In this document: one piece after another, positions 25,601 to 38,311 of the stretch
Layout of the letters: each line of letters starts with the position of its first letter
Numbering within the stretch: the first letter of the stretch is position 1
From: Knoxdaviesia capensis
Taxonomy: Eukaryota; Ascomycota; Sordariomycetes; Microascales; Gondwanamycetaceae
Direction of reading: 5' to 3'
Assembly (NCBI GenBank): GCA_001510575.1
Contig: LNGK01000001.1
Span: 620,001-684,000, forward strand
Length of the DNA: 64,000 nt
Translations under genes and position numbers: made by a program
Notes under the pieces: model-generated
Told to the model about the DNA's origin: nothing
What the model saw: the letters and a program-made list of their open reading frames with translations, nothing else
Database searches by the model: none

Positions 25601-26571
25601 ACAGGTCAGATAGCGGCAGTCCGGCTATTTTTACGTCCTGGGGACCCTCTCCCAATTGACTTCTACCTGTGAGACTACGGTCATCACTATAGTCTTAGAG
25701 CATTGCCCACGTAACGTAGGATATACGACGGTTTGTACAGTGTTCCACTGATTCTGAGCCCTAGTGGCCGTTGTGAACGGCGTTAAGCATGCGGCACGGG
25801 AGGGTGGGACAGTTATTGGCCTTTCTTTGGTGGTGCGAGCAAAGTTATTGAACCTTAACGGGAAATCGGCTCCATGACCTAGGGAGGGCATTTCATCATT
25901 TGGAATCACAATCTCACCTGGAGGCATGCATCTCCGCCGTCTGGACTGATCAGGCTGCTGCTTGTGTGGATGATCACTGATCACAGGCGTCCGAATTAAA
26001 CCCGAGCCTGTGTGTCCCACTGCAACCCATCGATGTATCACATATGCATGCATGGAAGTTAACACACCACTCGAGAAGACTGGAGGAGTGCCTGGTGTCG
26101 ACGGCGAAGTGAGACACGAGAGTCTGACCAACCGAGCGTGGAATATGCGTAGGGCTGCCCTTTAGGCAAAACGGACGGAACAGATTAAATAAAAGAAGAT
26201 AACAATGGGGCCCCGTCAGACCTCTCAGACCGATCCTCCAGTCAGCATCTGTGGTTGATATGGGAGGGTCTATTTCTCACGGAATACTCGGCTCAGATAT
26301 AGGCTTCAAGTACAATCACTGTTGAACTTGCACGTAGCCATCCGGTAAACGGAGGAGAGTATCGTGCTAACGAGCGAGGGTTTCCTTGATGAGAGCATTT
26401 TCCTGCCTATGTGGGTCGTTCGTCATATTCTGTCAACAACGCTTTGGGCCAGCGCACCCTGGCCACCATAAGCCCGCCTGTACTACCGCCGCGACGCAAG
26501 TGAAGTCAGTAAGTTCTACACACTGGCGGGCCCTCATTATTTGAGTTTCTCCTTCCTGGGGGGTAGTTTTG

Positions 26572-26603
<32 letters not shown>

Positions 26604-28664
26604 CTCGTCGTGACACCATCGTATTTCTCTAAAACAAGACCCAATAGCCCCAGATAGAACCATGCAGCGTCCTAGTGTTCCCAATTTTTTTGTTCTTTTT
26701 CGGCCGCGACCAGTCCATCGGGGCCCGCCTCCCCGTGAACAAAAACACAAACGAGTGAGCACCTTCCATGCTACCGACTGGCCGTGCTGAAGCACCCGTA
26801 TCTCCGCGTACAGTGGCATGATAAATGGCCCCAAGATCCCTTCCGAAAGCCCCAACCCAGAACAGGAAGTCTTCCATTCCTCTGCTCAGTGCCGGCTGAT
26901 AACACCGGCAAAAGCGGCCGAGAGGGCCTCGTCACCCTGGGAAGCGTGTGTTTACCTCCCTACAGTACATAAGTGTACTCCAGGCATGTTAGGGTGTGGA
27001 TAGACCCAATGGGAGGCATTTACAGACATATGGGGGGGTGTCCGACCTCCTGAATGTCGGACACTTTGTGAGACGAAGCCTGGGTCCCAAGAGCTGGCTG
27101 GCCAAGCTGTTGGACGCTTTGTCTGCTATCAGACTTCTCTCTTTATTATTTTGTGAGCTATACCTAAAATTCTCGTCAACCCGCGAGTAATCCCGAGTAT
27201 TAGGCCTTTAAGCTGAGCCACCTTTCCCAGAACAGAGGGACCTTTTACTTGCTGCTTTGCTGTCTGTCTTCTTTTTCATGTTCTCTTTTCGTCTTCCAGA
27301 ACAGGGACAATTTACAAAATAGAGCTCGCTTCTTTGATTGAGGCTATCTGGACGATAGCATGGGCAGGTTGGATTTGTGGGATACCGTCTAGGCGCGCAT
27401 GTTTTGCTGATAGGTTGCTTCCGCAGGGCCCTGTAGAGTGTTTATGGAGTGCGCTCGGGCTAGTAGAGGTGAGCAGCAACATCCTCCAGACTTAAATCAA
27501 TGCCTGGATGTGTGTGGGTGTGGGAAGCTGGAGAGACGACCTGGAAGGCCGATCAACCGGAGCCTAAGCTGCAGGCAAATCTGAACCTCGGCCCATTCCT
27601 GAATCTTGATCCACGAGATATGCTGTTCCTGCACCTAGACTTCAAGTTTATACCTAAACCAGCTTTAGCGAAGCTTGACAGACTTTGGAGGGGTGGGAGA
27701 GGGCTCTGTAGCTCTGCCTGCGCTATGCGCCGAATGCCCAATTACACGAGGGGCTGGTCTCGGTTGAAGGCCTCCAACGTTCAGCCTGCGAGTTGACCAT
27801 AGGCCTCTTTTTTTGACAAGGCTGACAAGCACTGTCCTCGTCTTGCAACCGGGTGGGTTTGGGAGAGGGTTTGAAGCCGATAGCGAGCAGATGCTATGAT
27901 TGGTGACCCTGGGCCTATGCATGCTGCGCATGTTCTTTGTACTGGCTACTCTATTCATAAGGTCCACGTCTATACGATCCGACGAAACTGATTTGCCAGC
28001 GAAAGGAAATCACACCTGACTTTCCCCGGTGGAACCCACCAGAGTCAGAGACAAAGACTCCAAGGTCCCAGCAGGGAGATGTTAAATTTAGAAGCTGTGG
28101 ACTTGGGGGGCGTCTGGCCAATGGCCAGCCTCCGCCTGCACTCTGTGTCTGGCTGGGCGGGCTCGAGCTGACGGGCTCTGGAGGTCTTCTTCTGCTCGGC
28201 TCTATCTCTACGGGGGTCCTCTCTTCAGTGGCTAGGCTTGGAAGTGGAAAAAAATGCAATGCCTCACTGTGGCGAGTGATGGCCACTTACTGCATGAAAT
28301 ATCGCCAATGTGCGTGTTTTTTGCTGTTTATATATCGGAGATACGTGGCTTTGGACGAGCAGTAATCCGGCTTGGTAATGTGCCAGTTGAAGAGAATGCA
28401 CCTTGTACTAATGAATGGACCGTGTATTCTCGATATTATACGAGTCACCACTGATCACAGTCTATCGCGCGTGTTACACCCGCTATCCGTGGTGAAACAT
28501 TTGGCGAATTATTACAGCCGATGTTCTACGCAGACGGGCCCTCCCACGTTTGATGAGAACTTCGTGTGTGGTATTCAGTCCATGTATTTGCTGACTTGCA
28601 GGAGCCAGGCAGCCGAAAAATGGCGGATTTGGCGACAACACGTTGTTTGATGGCGTGGGTTTGA

Positions 28665-28694
28665 AGGGGGGGGGGGGNNNNNNNNNNNNNNNNN
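28665..28694. other. assembly gap of 17 N next to a poly-G run
   Basis: Thirteen G (28665-28677) followed by N at 28678-28694. As at 20180, the assembly broke inside a G homopolymer, so the real sequence and length are unknown. Confidence 0.95.
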
Positions 28695-31600
28695 GGTGGG
28701 TGAGATTCTTCCTCCGTTCTTCCACCGTACATCAAGACGTCACAGCAAAAGCTGAGAACGGCACTTGCCCCTCCCCCAAGGCAGTTCCGTGTGAGCATGA
28801 GCCCAGCACTGACTCGGGGCAGCGCAGACAGCGGAATTCCTGGCGTCGAACAGGAAGGTTGATGGGACGACACGCTCATGGCTGGACCAAAGAACTATCA
28901 GCCAATCGACGCTGTACCTCGGCTCGGAAGATGAAAGGCCAGACGAAAACTTCTGGGGCCCTCGAAGGATTGCCAGAATCAATCTAAGCAGATGCGGAAT
29001 GGGGAGGATTTTAGTTGCTCGTGGTGGTGGTGACTGGTGAAATATCGAGGCTCCCAACACTGAAACGGCTGGGGGTGCGGCTCGTTTTTCTGTGTGGAAA
29101 CACTACTTGGGAGAGGGATTCACAAGTTGGTAGGTAACTTTAGGGGACTGGCGACGATCCATTGGGGTGCAAAATGGGGAATCCTATGCTCAGGACTGTT
29201 GTTTGGATCGGCCGGTATACGTACAGGAACAGCAGTATTAGATGCTTCCTCGGCACGACTACACGATTCTCACTGTCGAACGGCCGACCGCTGAAAGAGC
29301 GGAATATGGGCATTTGTTTGATATAGGGCTCGGATGGAACTAATTTCACTATCTTCCAGGGTCAAGGGAAAAATCCCACAATGATCGCCCAACTTCACCG
29401 GGCATTTGCTGACGGCCAGTGATTCCGCACCCGTATCCAGTTTTTATGTCTCGATCACTTACTTTCTCAACGGCGTGTCGTCTCTTGGCCTATTTCCGTA
29501 GCCCTACCAGCAAACCAGCCCTAGTATTATAGCGGTATGGAGGTGATCTCACTTCATGGGCCTACGCGATACAGGATGCAGGAGCGGTTGGACGCTACGG
29601 CTTATACGGCTTGAATGCTGATAACCTGGGTCAAAGCCTTATCTCTTAGTCCTGTGCTCACAATTGCTTTTCGCAATACCATCAAATTTCAACCATTAAC
29701 ATTTCCAGGCAGGTTGGGCATTGCGTTAGCATGACTGCCAACTCGTGCAAATTGTTACCGGAGATCCTCCCCTCAGCTACCTGTGCTCAGCTGGCGAACC
29801 CGAGAGACTGGAATCCCAGAACCAAATTGTGTCCCAGTACCCCTGCCTCCAGCATGGTGACGTTTGTGCCTCTCTGTGACAGACATCCAGCGCTGTCACA
29901 AGCGACCAGCACCCACCACCCCAAGACACGCCTACCACAGAGCGAAACCGTCGAGTGTGTGAAGAGAAGCCACAACTTGGCTGTGCGAGCTGTCTGTCCC
30001 GTCTGCTCGTTTGCAAAATGCTGCGGCTGGGAGGGGGTTCCAGGTGTGTGTGTGTGAGACACGGCAACCGGCTGGTCAAAGATGCGTTGTGTTCTTTTTT
30101 GTGTGCGTCCCCGCCTAACTGGGCTCGGGAAAATGATGAGCTCTGCCGACCTGGGATGTGAGCCATGACGCTGGGGGTGATAGGTTTCGTCCGAGACATA
30201 ACAGGTGCGCAGCAGCTCCGACGAAAGCGCGCCTTTCCTGATTTCGGTTTCCGGGGACCGAGAAACGACAGAACTAACACAAGTCTGGCCCGGCTGGATA
30301 GAACACAAGAAGAGTGCTATGCTTCTTCAGTGTAAGTGCAGCTGGACTATCGGTGGGCTGCTCCATATGCATATACAGACGCCACGCACAAAAGCCACCA
30401 CCACACCACCACAGCACAGCCCAAGCCCCGACAAAAAGCCCGAAAAGAACCTGCCCCCCGATATTCACATCTCTGCTATGGTGATATGATCTTGCGAGTT
30501 TTTGAGTTAGGTCCAGCACAACAGAACGCAAGATACATGGGAAGAATTCTCCCTTCAGGTGGGCTTGGCGGTCCTGCGTGTTGGAACTGTTTTTCTGCCT
30601 AGTGTTCTGCCCCATGACCTTTGTCGACTGGTCTCCGACCGCCGGCTCGTCGCAGCAACTGACGATACGATATGCTGAAGTATCGGGGTGGCTAGACAAT
30701 GCACTACAGGACGCCAGAGGCCAGTGCAGGTCTTTGTTCCTCGTGGTGCTGGTCGTGACTAGATCAGGCTGCGGAATCCGGGCTTGGAGGGGGGCGGTCG
30801 GACCAACTCCGGCTAGCACAACAGCACAAGGTAGCCCAAGCCCAGCCCAGCTGTGTATAACCAGGCAGTGTATTCTGTCTGTATGTATAGGTATGTCGTT
30901 CCTGCTCATCATCAGCTAAGACACACACCACCAACAGAAAGCTTCCATCCGGTGATCTAGCGAGCTTCTAGAATCCCAAACCCAAAAGTCAGAGACCCGG
31001 CCACCGGACTGTACTGTACAGTACAGGAACGAACTTGTTTTCTGTCCCTTCTTTTCCGCAAGACTCACTCTCTTTCCTCCCGAACATGATGACGAACCGC
31101 TCTTGGCATGCTGTATAGCCTGGGACCCTAACCCCGAAGGAGCATTAAGGTGGGACAAAAGAACAAATTTCGAAGCTGTAATCACTGTGACAGAACAAAA
31201 CCCCACCAGAGGCCCGGCTTCGTTTGGCGATGACTGGGTGTTCTTCCTACATATACGGAGAACCAAGTTGAACTTTTAGGGGGGATTCTCTTTTCTTCCG
31301 CCGTTTGGTGTAGGAACTCACCCACACACCCACCCACTCACACCCGGGACCACGGCGATTATGCGGCCGATTTTTGGTTCGCCGGCCAAACGACCTCCCC
31401 GGATTAGTCTGTTCCCACCAGCCTGTCCAGGCTGACGTATCAAAGCCCCGGGGTGGCAAGATCCTTTTGCAGCTAATATGGCAGGTGTTGGAGTGTTGGG
31501 GAAGTAGGGCCGGTGTCTTGGCTGGATGCTCTGTACAGTATACTCTTGTACTCTTGGTGTTGTGGTCTCCGGAATCCCTGACAAAAGAAAATGTGTCTAG

Positions 31601-34600
31601 GATGGGGCTTGTTGAGAGCGCCGAAGATACAATGCACGGTGCTATAACGGCGGTTTACCAACTGTAGGGGGGGAGATAGCCTGGCTGGCGAAACGGCTGG
31701 CCCTTTGGGTAAGACGGCCACCAAGTTGATAGCGAGAACATAAGCCGAGCGCGATATGGGGGTGGGCGGGTTGACTGTGGGAAGCAACACACAGTCACAC
31801 ACAACATAAATCAGTACCGGACCATTAACGGTTCGGGATCGCCGAACACAGATGCATGGGAAGGGACAAGAAAGAAAAAAAGAAAAAAGGACCCAGGCTT
31901 GGGCCTTCTTCCTTTGTCTCTGGAGTAATACCGAGGCGCGGCATGGGAATCTTGGGTATGTGCTGGATATGCCGTGGGGTGGTGTAGGTGCGTGCGGCTT
32001 TCACGTCTCTACCCTCTATTATTACACTGCCAGTTGTGTGCAGGCGACACAGCAAGTAAGTGAAGGGGCGGAATGGACTTCCAGGAGGTTGAATTTGGCT
32101 TCGGGCTATGGTGGAATAACCCTTCGTTTGCTTGTCCTTTTTTACTGGGCCCTGGCTATATGTGTGGATAGCGACAGGCTTTTGTTTTCGAGAAGGGGCG
32201 TTTAGGGCAGAGAGAAGCGAAGAAAAGAGGAGCCCGGCCCTGCTTATGCATGGAGAACATCACCTATGTCTCTAGTCGGGATGGGATCGAACGGTGGATA
32301 GTCATCGACGTATCTGCGAAATCTCTGATGATCATCGGGGCAGCAGTGTTTTCAGTTCATGTCTGGTAGATAGATGTTATCTGTCTCCTGGAGAGGCGGG
32401 AGGACGTCCAGGAACCCAGGCTCAGCCAGCGGCGGCCGGTTCTCCAACAGAAAGTGTCCGTCGTCCCCTGCGTAAATGACATCGCCAACGCCCATGATGT
32501 ATTCGGGCTTCCCCCTTTTCGAGCGTTCTTATTCTCGGGACGATTTCTGCTCTGAGCTACACATGCCAACATACAGCCAGTCCCTGGATTCCAGGACCTG
32601 GTCAGCCTCAAATTTAGCCTCGTGGGGTGTGCAGCGCAAATGTGACAGGCCGGCGGACAGCAGAGTTTGGGATTTGGGACTCTGTCTCTCGGTTGGCGGC
32701 TGGGAGTGTTCCGCCATTTCCAGGAGTGTGCCAGGAGTGTGCAGGACAAGACACACCACACCACCACCAACAGCCTCTATTCTGGAATTGTCCCTCGGTG
32801 CGGGCTAGCCTGTTCGTCGCGCCCCCCCTGCGGTACCTTTGTTTTGAGCGCTCCTCGTCCATTTCCAGCTGCTCTGCAAGATTGAATCGTTCTAGAATGA
32901 CTGCTCCGGCCAGAAACGATGCTGGCGTGGCCGACTTGGCGGATGCAGAAGTTCCCTCTCGATATCTGATAGCGCGCGGTGTGCGCGGTGTGAGGACGAC
33001 CCGGCCGATGATTTCATCTGGCCTGTGCGTAATATACCCTCGGTTCGCCTGTTGTTGTGCACGTCTCGGCTGCTGCGAGGAGGACACATAGCATCTCCAC
33101 CCAGGACAAAGGGATATGACGGCCCGGAATGGGGCACCACGCATACACGCACGCTTATTGCCCTATGATCATCGTCCACGAAAAGGCGGAACGAGGCTTT
33201 TGAAGCTAGGAGGGAGGCTGAGGCAGGGTGGCCGATTCCGACTTAGTCAGGTCAACCCGGCGGGTCGGAGACCGTCTAGGCCTTGGGCTCTTCGAATATG
33301 TTCGACATGCTGAATGCACGAGCTCACTTACATACAGCACTGCACATGGACTTACACATAAGAATAGTTCACGTACAGTAAGACCGGAGACGCACCAGGC
33401 TGAGAGGTTGCAGCCGGGAGCAAAAGCCACATCTGGTGCACTTGAAAACCACAGCACTGAAACGTCGAGAAGCAGGAATCAACACACATATTGATAAGAC
33501 ACACACAAGCCACAGTCCGTGAGATTGATGCGATAGCAGCACTGACCAAAAGGCCGAGATAGCAAAAGTGACGCCACACCAAACAAAAACACCAATTGTG
33601 GAGTGGCTGACATAGCGATACCACATCTGTTTCCCTTGTTCTGCCGCCACGGACTCCCCAGCCAATCACTTCTGCAGCCGCCTTTTTGCGCCACACTTGG
33701 ATGATGGGTGGCTTGACCTTTTGGGCCATCACTTGTCACATTTCCGGGCGAAGAAGGGGGGAGGATAAAAGTCATGCCAGGCCAAATAGAGCACAATCTA
33801 AGGTTTGGGACGAAATCAAATACGCAGCAGAGACTGCAGACAAGGGGGCCATGGAAGGTACCGTTTGTATGTGTGACCCGCGTGATCGGTACACAGCATG
33901 CACACCTTGCAGGGGGGGCAGAGGGTCCCTGCCACCCCTACCCACGAAATGATTCTCGCTTCCTCACATCTTCCATCCCGCTCTTTTCATGCGTGGCTGC
34001 CCGCCTTTTCCACAGCGAAATCGACTCTTCCTCACGTTGAGATGGCGGTGTGGCTGAGTCTGTCGCGCACGAAATGCATGTTCCAACGAGCTAGAACCAA
34101 GCGGAACGCGGACTGTGGGTCCCCTGCTTCCATTGGAAAAAAAATGTTTGGCCAAAAAAAAAGAAAAAAAAAGGTACGTACCTTTTCAACGTCAAGCTTG
34201 AATTTTTTTATCAAAACTTTTTTTTTCACCGTACAGTCTACACCAAAAACCAACAACCACCCATCAAAGATCAACCACAATCAAGTACTGGAACTCCTGG
34301 TACACGCGTCTCCTGTACTTGTGTGTATTGCTCTCTATCACCTTTCTCCAATTTGTCCGTCACTTTGACACGTTACCCCTTGCTCCCGGGCGTTCTTCGG
34401 GTTTGTGTCGATCGATTGGGCCGGACCCTACTTGTCAAATTCTGCGGCGGTCTTGGTCCTGAAGAAGCCATAACGTGAGAGAGACCGTGGTGGCATTGCC
34501 GTCGGCCATTACAGAAGACCCCCCAGAGCCCGATCAACACTGTTGAGGCTGTTCAATCGGGGTGTGTGCTCCAACGGCTGGTCGTCCTGTTTGTTTTGGT

Positions 34601-35083
34601 TTGCATGCTGGCCTGGAGTTGCCGAGTATTGCTGTTGTTGTTCCTCGGCGCCTGGCCTGCCCTGTTGACTGCTCGGCGTGTTCATCGCGAGAGGGTTTGT
34701 TGGCATTGTGGAGGAGAGGACTGTTTATTGATTCCCTTCTGATCAAGCTGGGTTATCTGTGTTTATTGCAAATAATCATACAGACACTGCCCGTCTCCAA
34801 GCCCCCCTTCTACGCATTCTTTTCTGCTTCCATAGCTTAGTGTCCGCTTTGGCGTTTGCAATTGCTCCAGACACACTCCACACACTCCTCTCTCTCTCTG
34901 TAGCCAAAGCAGAGACATACACATACTCTCTCCAGTGTCAGCCTACTCACTGCACACAGCCTGTCCCCAGTTTGCTCCTCGGAAATTCCCCGAGTTGGAA
35001 CATCGATACCCCGTCAGCACCACCATCTTGGATCCCCCCAAACAGGAACTTGCATCGGCTACACCCACCTCCACAGGAACGCC

Positions 35084-35882
35084 ATGGCTCGCATCCCAGC
35101 CTCTCGGAAACGGAAGCCGTCGGATTCTGTTGCAGCAGCCACCTTCGATCACTCCGACTCAGAAGGGGAGTTTGGGGATGGCCTCCTAGAAGGAATCCTA
35201 TCGCAAAGCGAGGACGAAAGCGGTAACGACAGTGATTTTAACGACGACGACGACAACGAGGAAGATGAAGATGCCAGCGCCGATGAGGACGAAGACGAAG
35301 ATGAGGATGAGATCGACCAGAACGGCACTACCACGGATCAGCAGGAACCCTCCGACGCAACAGCCCCCAAGAAGTCGTTCTCGGCCGTTCATAGGCCCCT
35401 CCCATCCTCGGCTGACACTCGCAAGGCTGACCTGGCCACGCACAACGACACCGACGAGCTTGATGAGCCTAACTACCGTGTAGTCACCGACGCCAATGGC
35501 GGCGTGCGCTACGAGTACCCTGAGATCGACCCAGTGTACGACTCGGACGACTCGGACTTCCACGAGCCGGCCAACACCATTGGCGACATCCCGCTGTCGT
35601 TCTACGACAGCTACCCGCACATTGGCTACGACATTGACGGCAAGAAGATCATGCGTCCAGCGGCCGGCGAGGCGCTGGACGCGCTGCTCGACTCGATCGA
35701 GGTGCCCAAGGGCTGGACCGGCTTGACGGACCCGGCCACTGGCAAGCCGCTCAACCTGTCTCAGGACGAGCTGGAGCTGCTCAAGCGCCTGCAGTTGAAC
35801 GAAGTCCCTGAAGAGGGATACGATCCTTATCCGGTACGTTTCATGCATTACCCACTCAACACTGCCAGCCCACAACTGTCTT

Positions 35883-35918
<36 letters not shown>

Positions 35919-38311
35919 GGTGCCCCACCCTCCTCTTCCACGCCTCTCCTTATCCCTCCTTTTCCGTATCTCTTGTTGGCAATACGCGTGTCCCTCCTGT
36001 CTTGGTGCCAGCATGAGGGTCTGGTTCCGTGCCCACACTCATTTGCGCCTCTCTCCTTCTCCCTCTTCCTGTTGCTCTCCCCATTCCGTTTCCCCCGTGC
36101 CCAAGTCACGAGCCTAGACCCACGTCCCCTATTTATTCAAAATTGCACGGCTGTGGGCTAGATTATCATATCCCACATATTCAAAGGTGTCTTTCTTTAG
36201 ACGCTTTGAAGCCCCTGATCCATGGCTGTTGATTCATCATTCTTCGCGTCTTCCATCCCACCTTTCACCCTATCCGCATTCATCATTCCGCACTGTCACG
36301 AAATGATTTCCCAATGCAGACTCTTTACGGGGCGCCCGATGTTACCTCTGGAAGATGAGTGTATCGTTTCGGGCACTTCCTTCAGAGTGTGGCGATTGGA
36401 GGGAGAGAGATCGCAAAAGACCCCTAGGGAACTCGGAGAAAAAAAGAAATGTGATGGTTGAGAAGTTCCAGCTCGTCGACCAGGGGGCGAGAGAACACGA
36501 AAGAGAGAAGGGGAGGAAGGCCAGAGGCCCAGAACCAAGAACCAGAGAGCCTTTTTGCCGGGTTGCAGGTTGCAGTGCCCAGTGGCCCACACCAACACCA
36601 CCAACCCTGGTTACTATTGATTGTTGCTATTGCTAACAGACTCTGCCAAACTCCCTATGTTTAGGATACTGTTGAGTGGTTCACCAGCATTGAGGAGAAA
36701 ATGCCCCTTAGTGCTGCGCCCGAACCTAAACGCCGGTTTCTCCCCTCCAAACATGAAGCTAAGCGCATTGCTAAGCTTGTCCGCGCTATTCGGGAAGGCA
36801 AAATCCTCCCGTACAAGGCTCCCGAAGAGCGCGAGCGCGAACAGGAGGAGGAAGACGAGTTGTATTTTGACATTTGGGCCAATGAGGAGGAACGTCCCCC
36901 CCATATCATGAATATCCCTGCGCCCAAGCCGGCTCCTCCTGGCTACGACCTCAGCTACAACCCACCCCCGGAGTATCTTCCCACCGCTGCTGAGCGGGAC
37001 GCGTGGGAGAAGCTGGACCCTGAAGAGCGCGAAAAGGAGTACCTGCCTGCACGCTACGACGCCTTGCGAAAAGTTCCAGGCTATTCCGAGTTCGTCAAGG
37101 AGAGATTCGAGCGTTGCCTGGACCTGTACCTTGCGCCACGCGTGCGTAAGAATCGTCTGAACATCGACCCGTCTTCGCTGTTGCCCAAGTTGCCGCGGGC
37201 TGAAGACCTGCGTCCGTTCCCCACTGTGTGCCAGACGGTGTTCCTGCCTGCAGATGGCGCTGGAGGCCGCATGCGGAGCGTGGCTGTCAGCCCCGACGGG
37301 GACTGGGTGGCCAGCGGTGGAGACGATGGCTTTGTGCGCGTGCACGACATTAATGGCCACCTGGAATGGCAGGTCAAGCTCAGCTCAGACGAGGCTGTCA
37401 ACTACGTGCGCTGGCGGCCCACCAAGGACACGCTGGTGCTTGCGGCTGCGGTGGGCGAAGACGTGTTCCTGATGATTCCGCAGGATATTGCGGTGAGCTC
37501 GGTTGAAAAGGCCAGTCGCGAGGTTATCGACGCCGGCTTTGGCTACGCCGCGCAGAGCGAGACGGCCACCACGGCCAGCGGCGAGCGCAAGGATCCCGCC
37601 GGCAAGTGGGCGCGTCCCACGGCCAAGTTGATGCAGCAGGGCGTGTACGTGCGGGTGACGGTGCGGGCAACCGTGAAGACGGTTAGCTGGCACCGGCGCG
37701 GCGACTACTTCTGCACGGTGTCGCCGACGGGCCAGCGCAGCGCGGTGGCCATCCACACGCTGTCGCGCCACCTGACGCAGATCCCGTTCCGGCGGCTGCC
37801 GGGGCTGGCGCAGACGGCGCACTTCCACCCGACACGGCCGTTCTTCTTCGTGGCCACGCAGCGCAGCATCCGCTGCTACGACCTGCAGCGCCAGGAGCTG
37901 GTCAAGGTGCTGCAGCCGGGCGCGCGGTGGATCTCGTCGTTCGACGTGCACAGCGGCGGCGACAACGTGGTGGTCGGCTCGTACGACCGCCGCCTGCTGT
38001 GGCACGACCTGGATCTCTCGGCCCGCCCCTACAAGACCATGCGCTTCCACCCCGAGGCGGTGCGCGCGGTGCGCTTCCACCGGAACCCCGCCGTGCCGCT
38101 GTTTGCGGATGCTAGTGACGATGGTACGCTGCAGGTGTTCCACGGCAAGGTGGTGGCGGATCTGATGGAGAACCCGACCATCGTGCCCGTCAAGGTGCTG
38201 CGAGGCCACCGTGTCGTCGAGCGTCTGGGCGTCATGGACGTCGACTGGCACGGCCGCCACCCGTGGTTGGTATCGGCCGGAGCCGACGGTACATGCCGAC
38301 TCTGGACTTAG
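35084..38311 (+). CDS. erb1: ribosome biogenesis protein ERB1 (BOP1 homologue)
   Basis: Exons 35084-35833 and 36665-38311 encode 798 residues, a usual length for fungal ERB1. The N-terminus is basic, then strongly acidic (Asp/Glu runs at about 45-85). The BOP1 N-terminal domain follows, with SFYDSYPHIGYDIDGKKIMR near residue 185 and, across the splice, DPYPDTVEWFTS and PEPKRRFLPSKHEAKR. WD40 repeats fill the rest from about residue 450 (SVAVSPDGDWVASGGDDG) to the C-terminal GADGTCRLWT. In yeast and mammals this protein forms the PeBoW complex with Nop7/Pes1 and Ytm1/WDR12 in the nucleolus. It is needed for processing 27S pre-rRNA and maturing the 60S subunit. The intron (GTACGT...TTTAG) is 831 bp, very long for this group, and contains a (CT)n array. 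The reading frame is continuous through it only by splicing. Both flanks are gene deserts. Confidence 0.95.
35890..35917. repeat. (CT)n array inside the ERB1 intron
   Basis: About 14 CT units near the 5' end of the 831-bp intron. The open frame that runs through it is an artefact of reading past the donor site at 35834. Confidence 0.88.

Larger units (their letters stand above)
17841..35083. other. gene desert B
   Basis: About 17.2 kb without a gene I can support. Open frames are short, overlap on both strands and have no recognisable domain; several of the longest translate microsatellites. Composition is ordinary and there is no RIP signature. The leftmost 1.4 kb is the purine-rich (plus strand) leader and promoter side of the minus-strand C6 factor. 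The last 350 bp before 35084 are CT-rich, fitting the ERB1 leader. In between are scattered dinucleotide and trinucleotide arrays, T-runs (26573-26603, 24637-24680), two poly-G assembly gaps, an 11-bp tandem repeat at 22351 and an 18-bp palindrome at 31009. I see no tRNA or other structured RNA gene. Confidence 0.6.
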
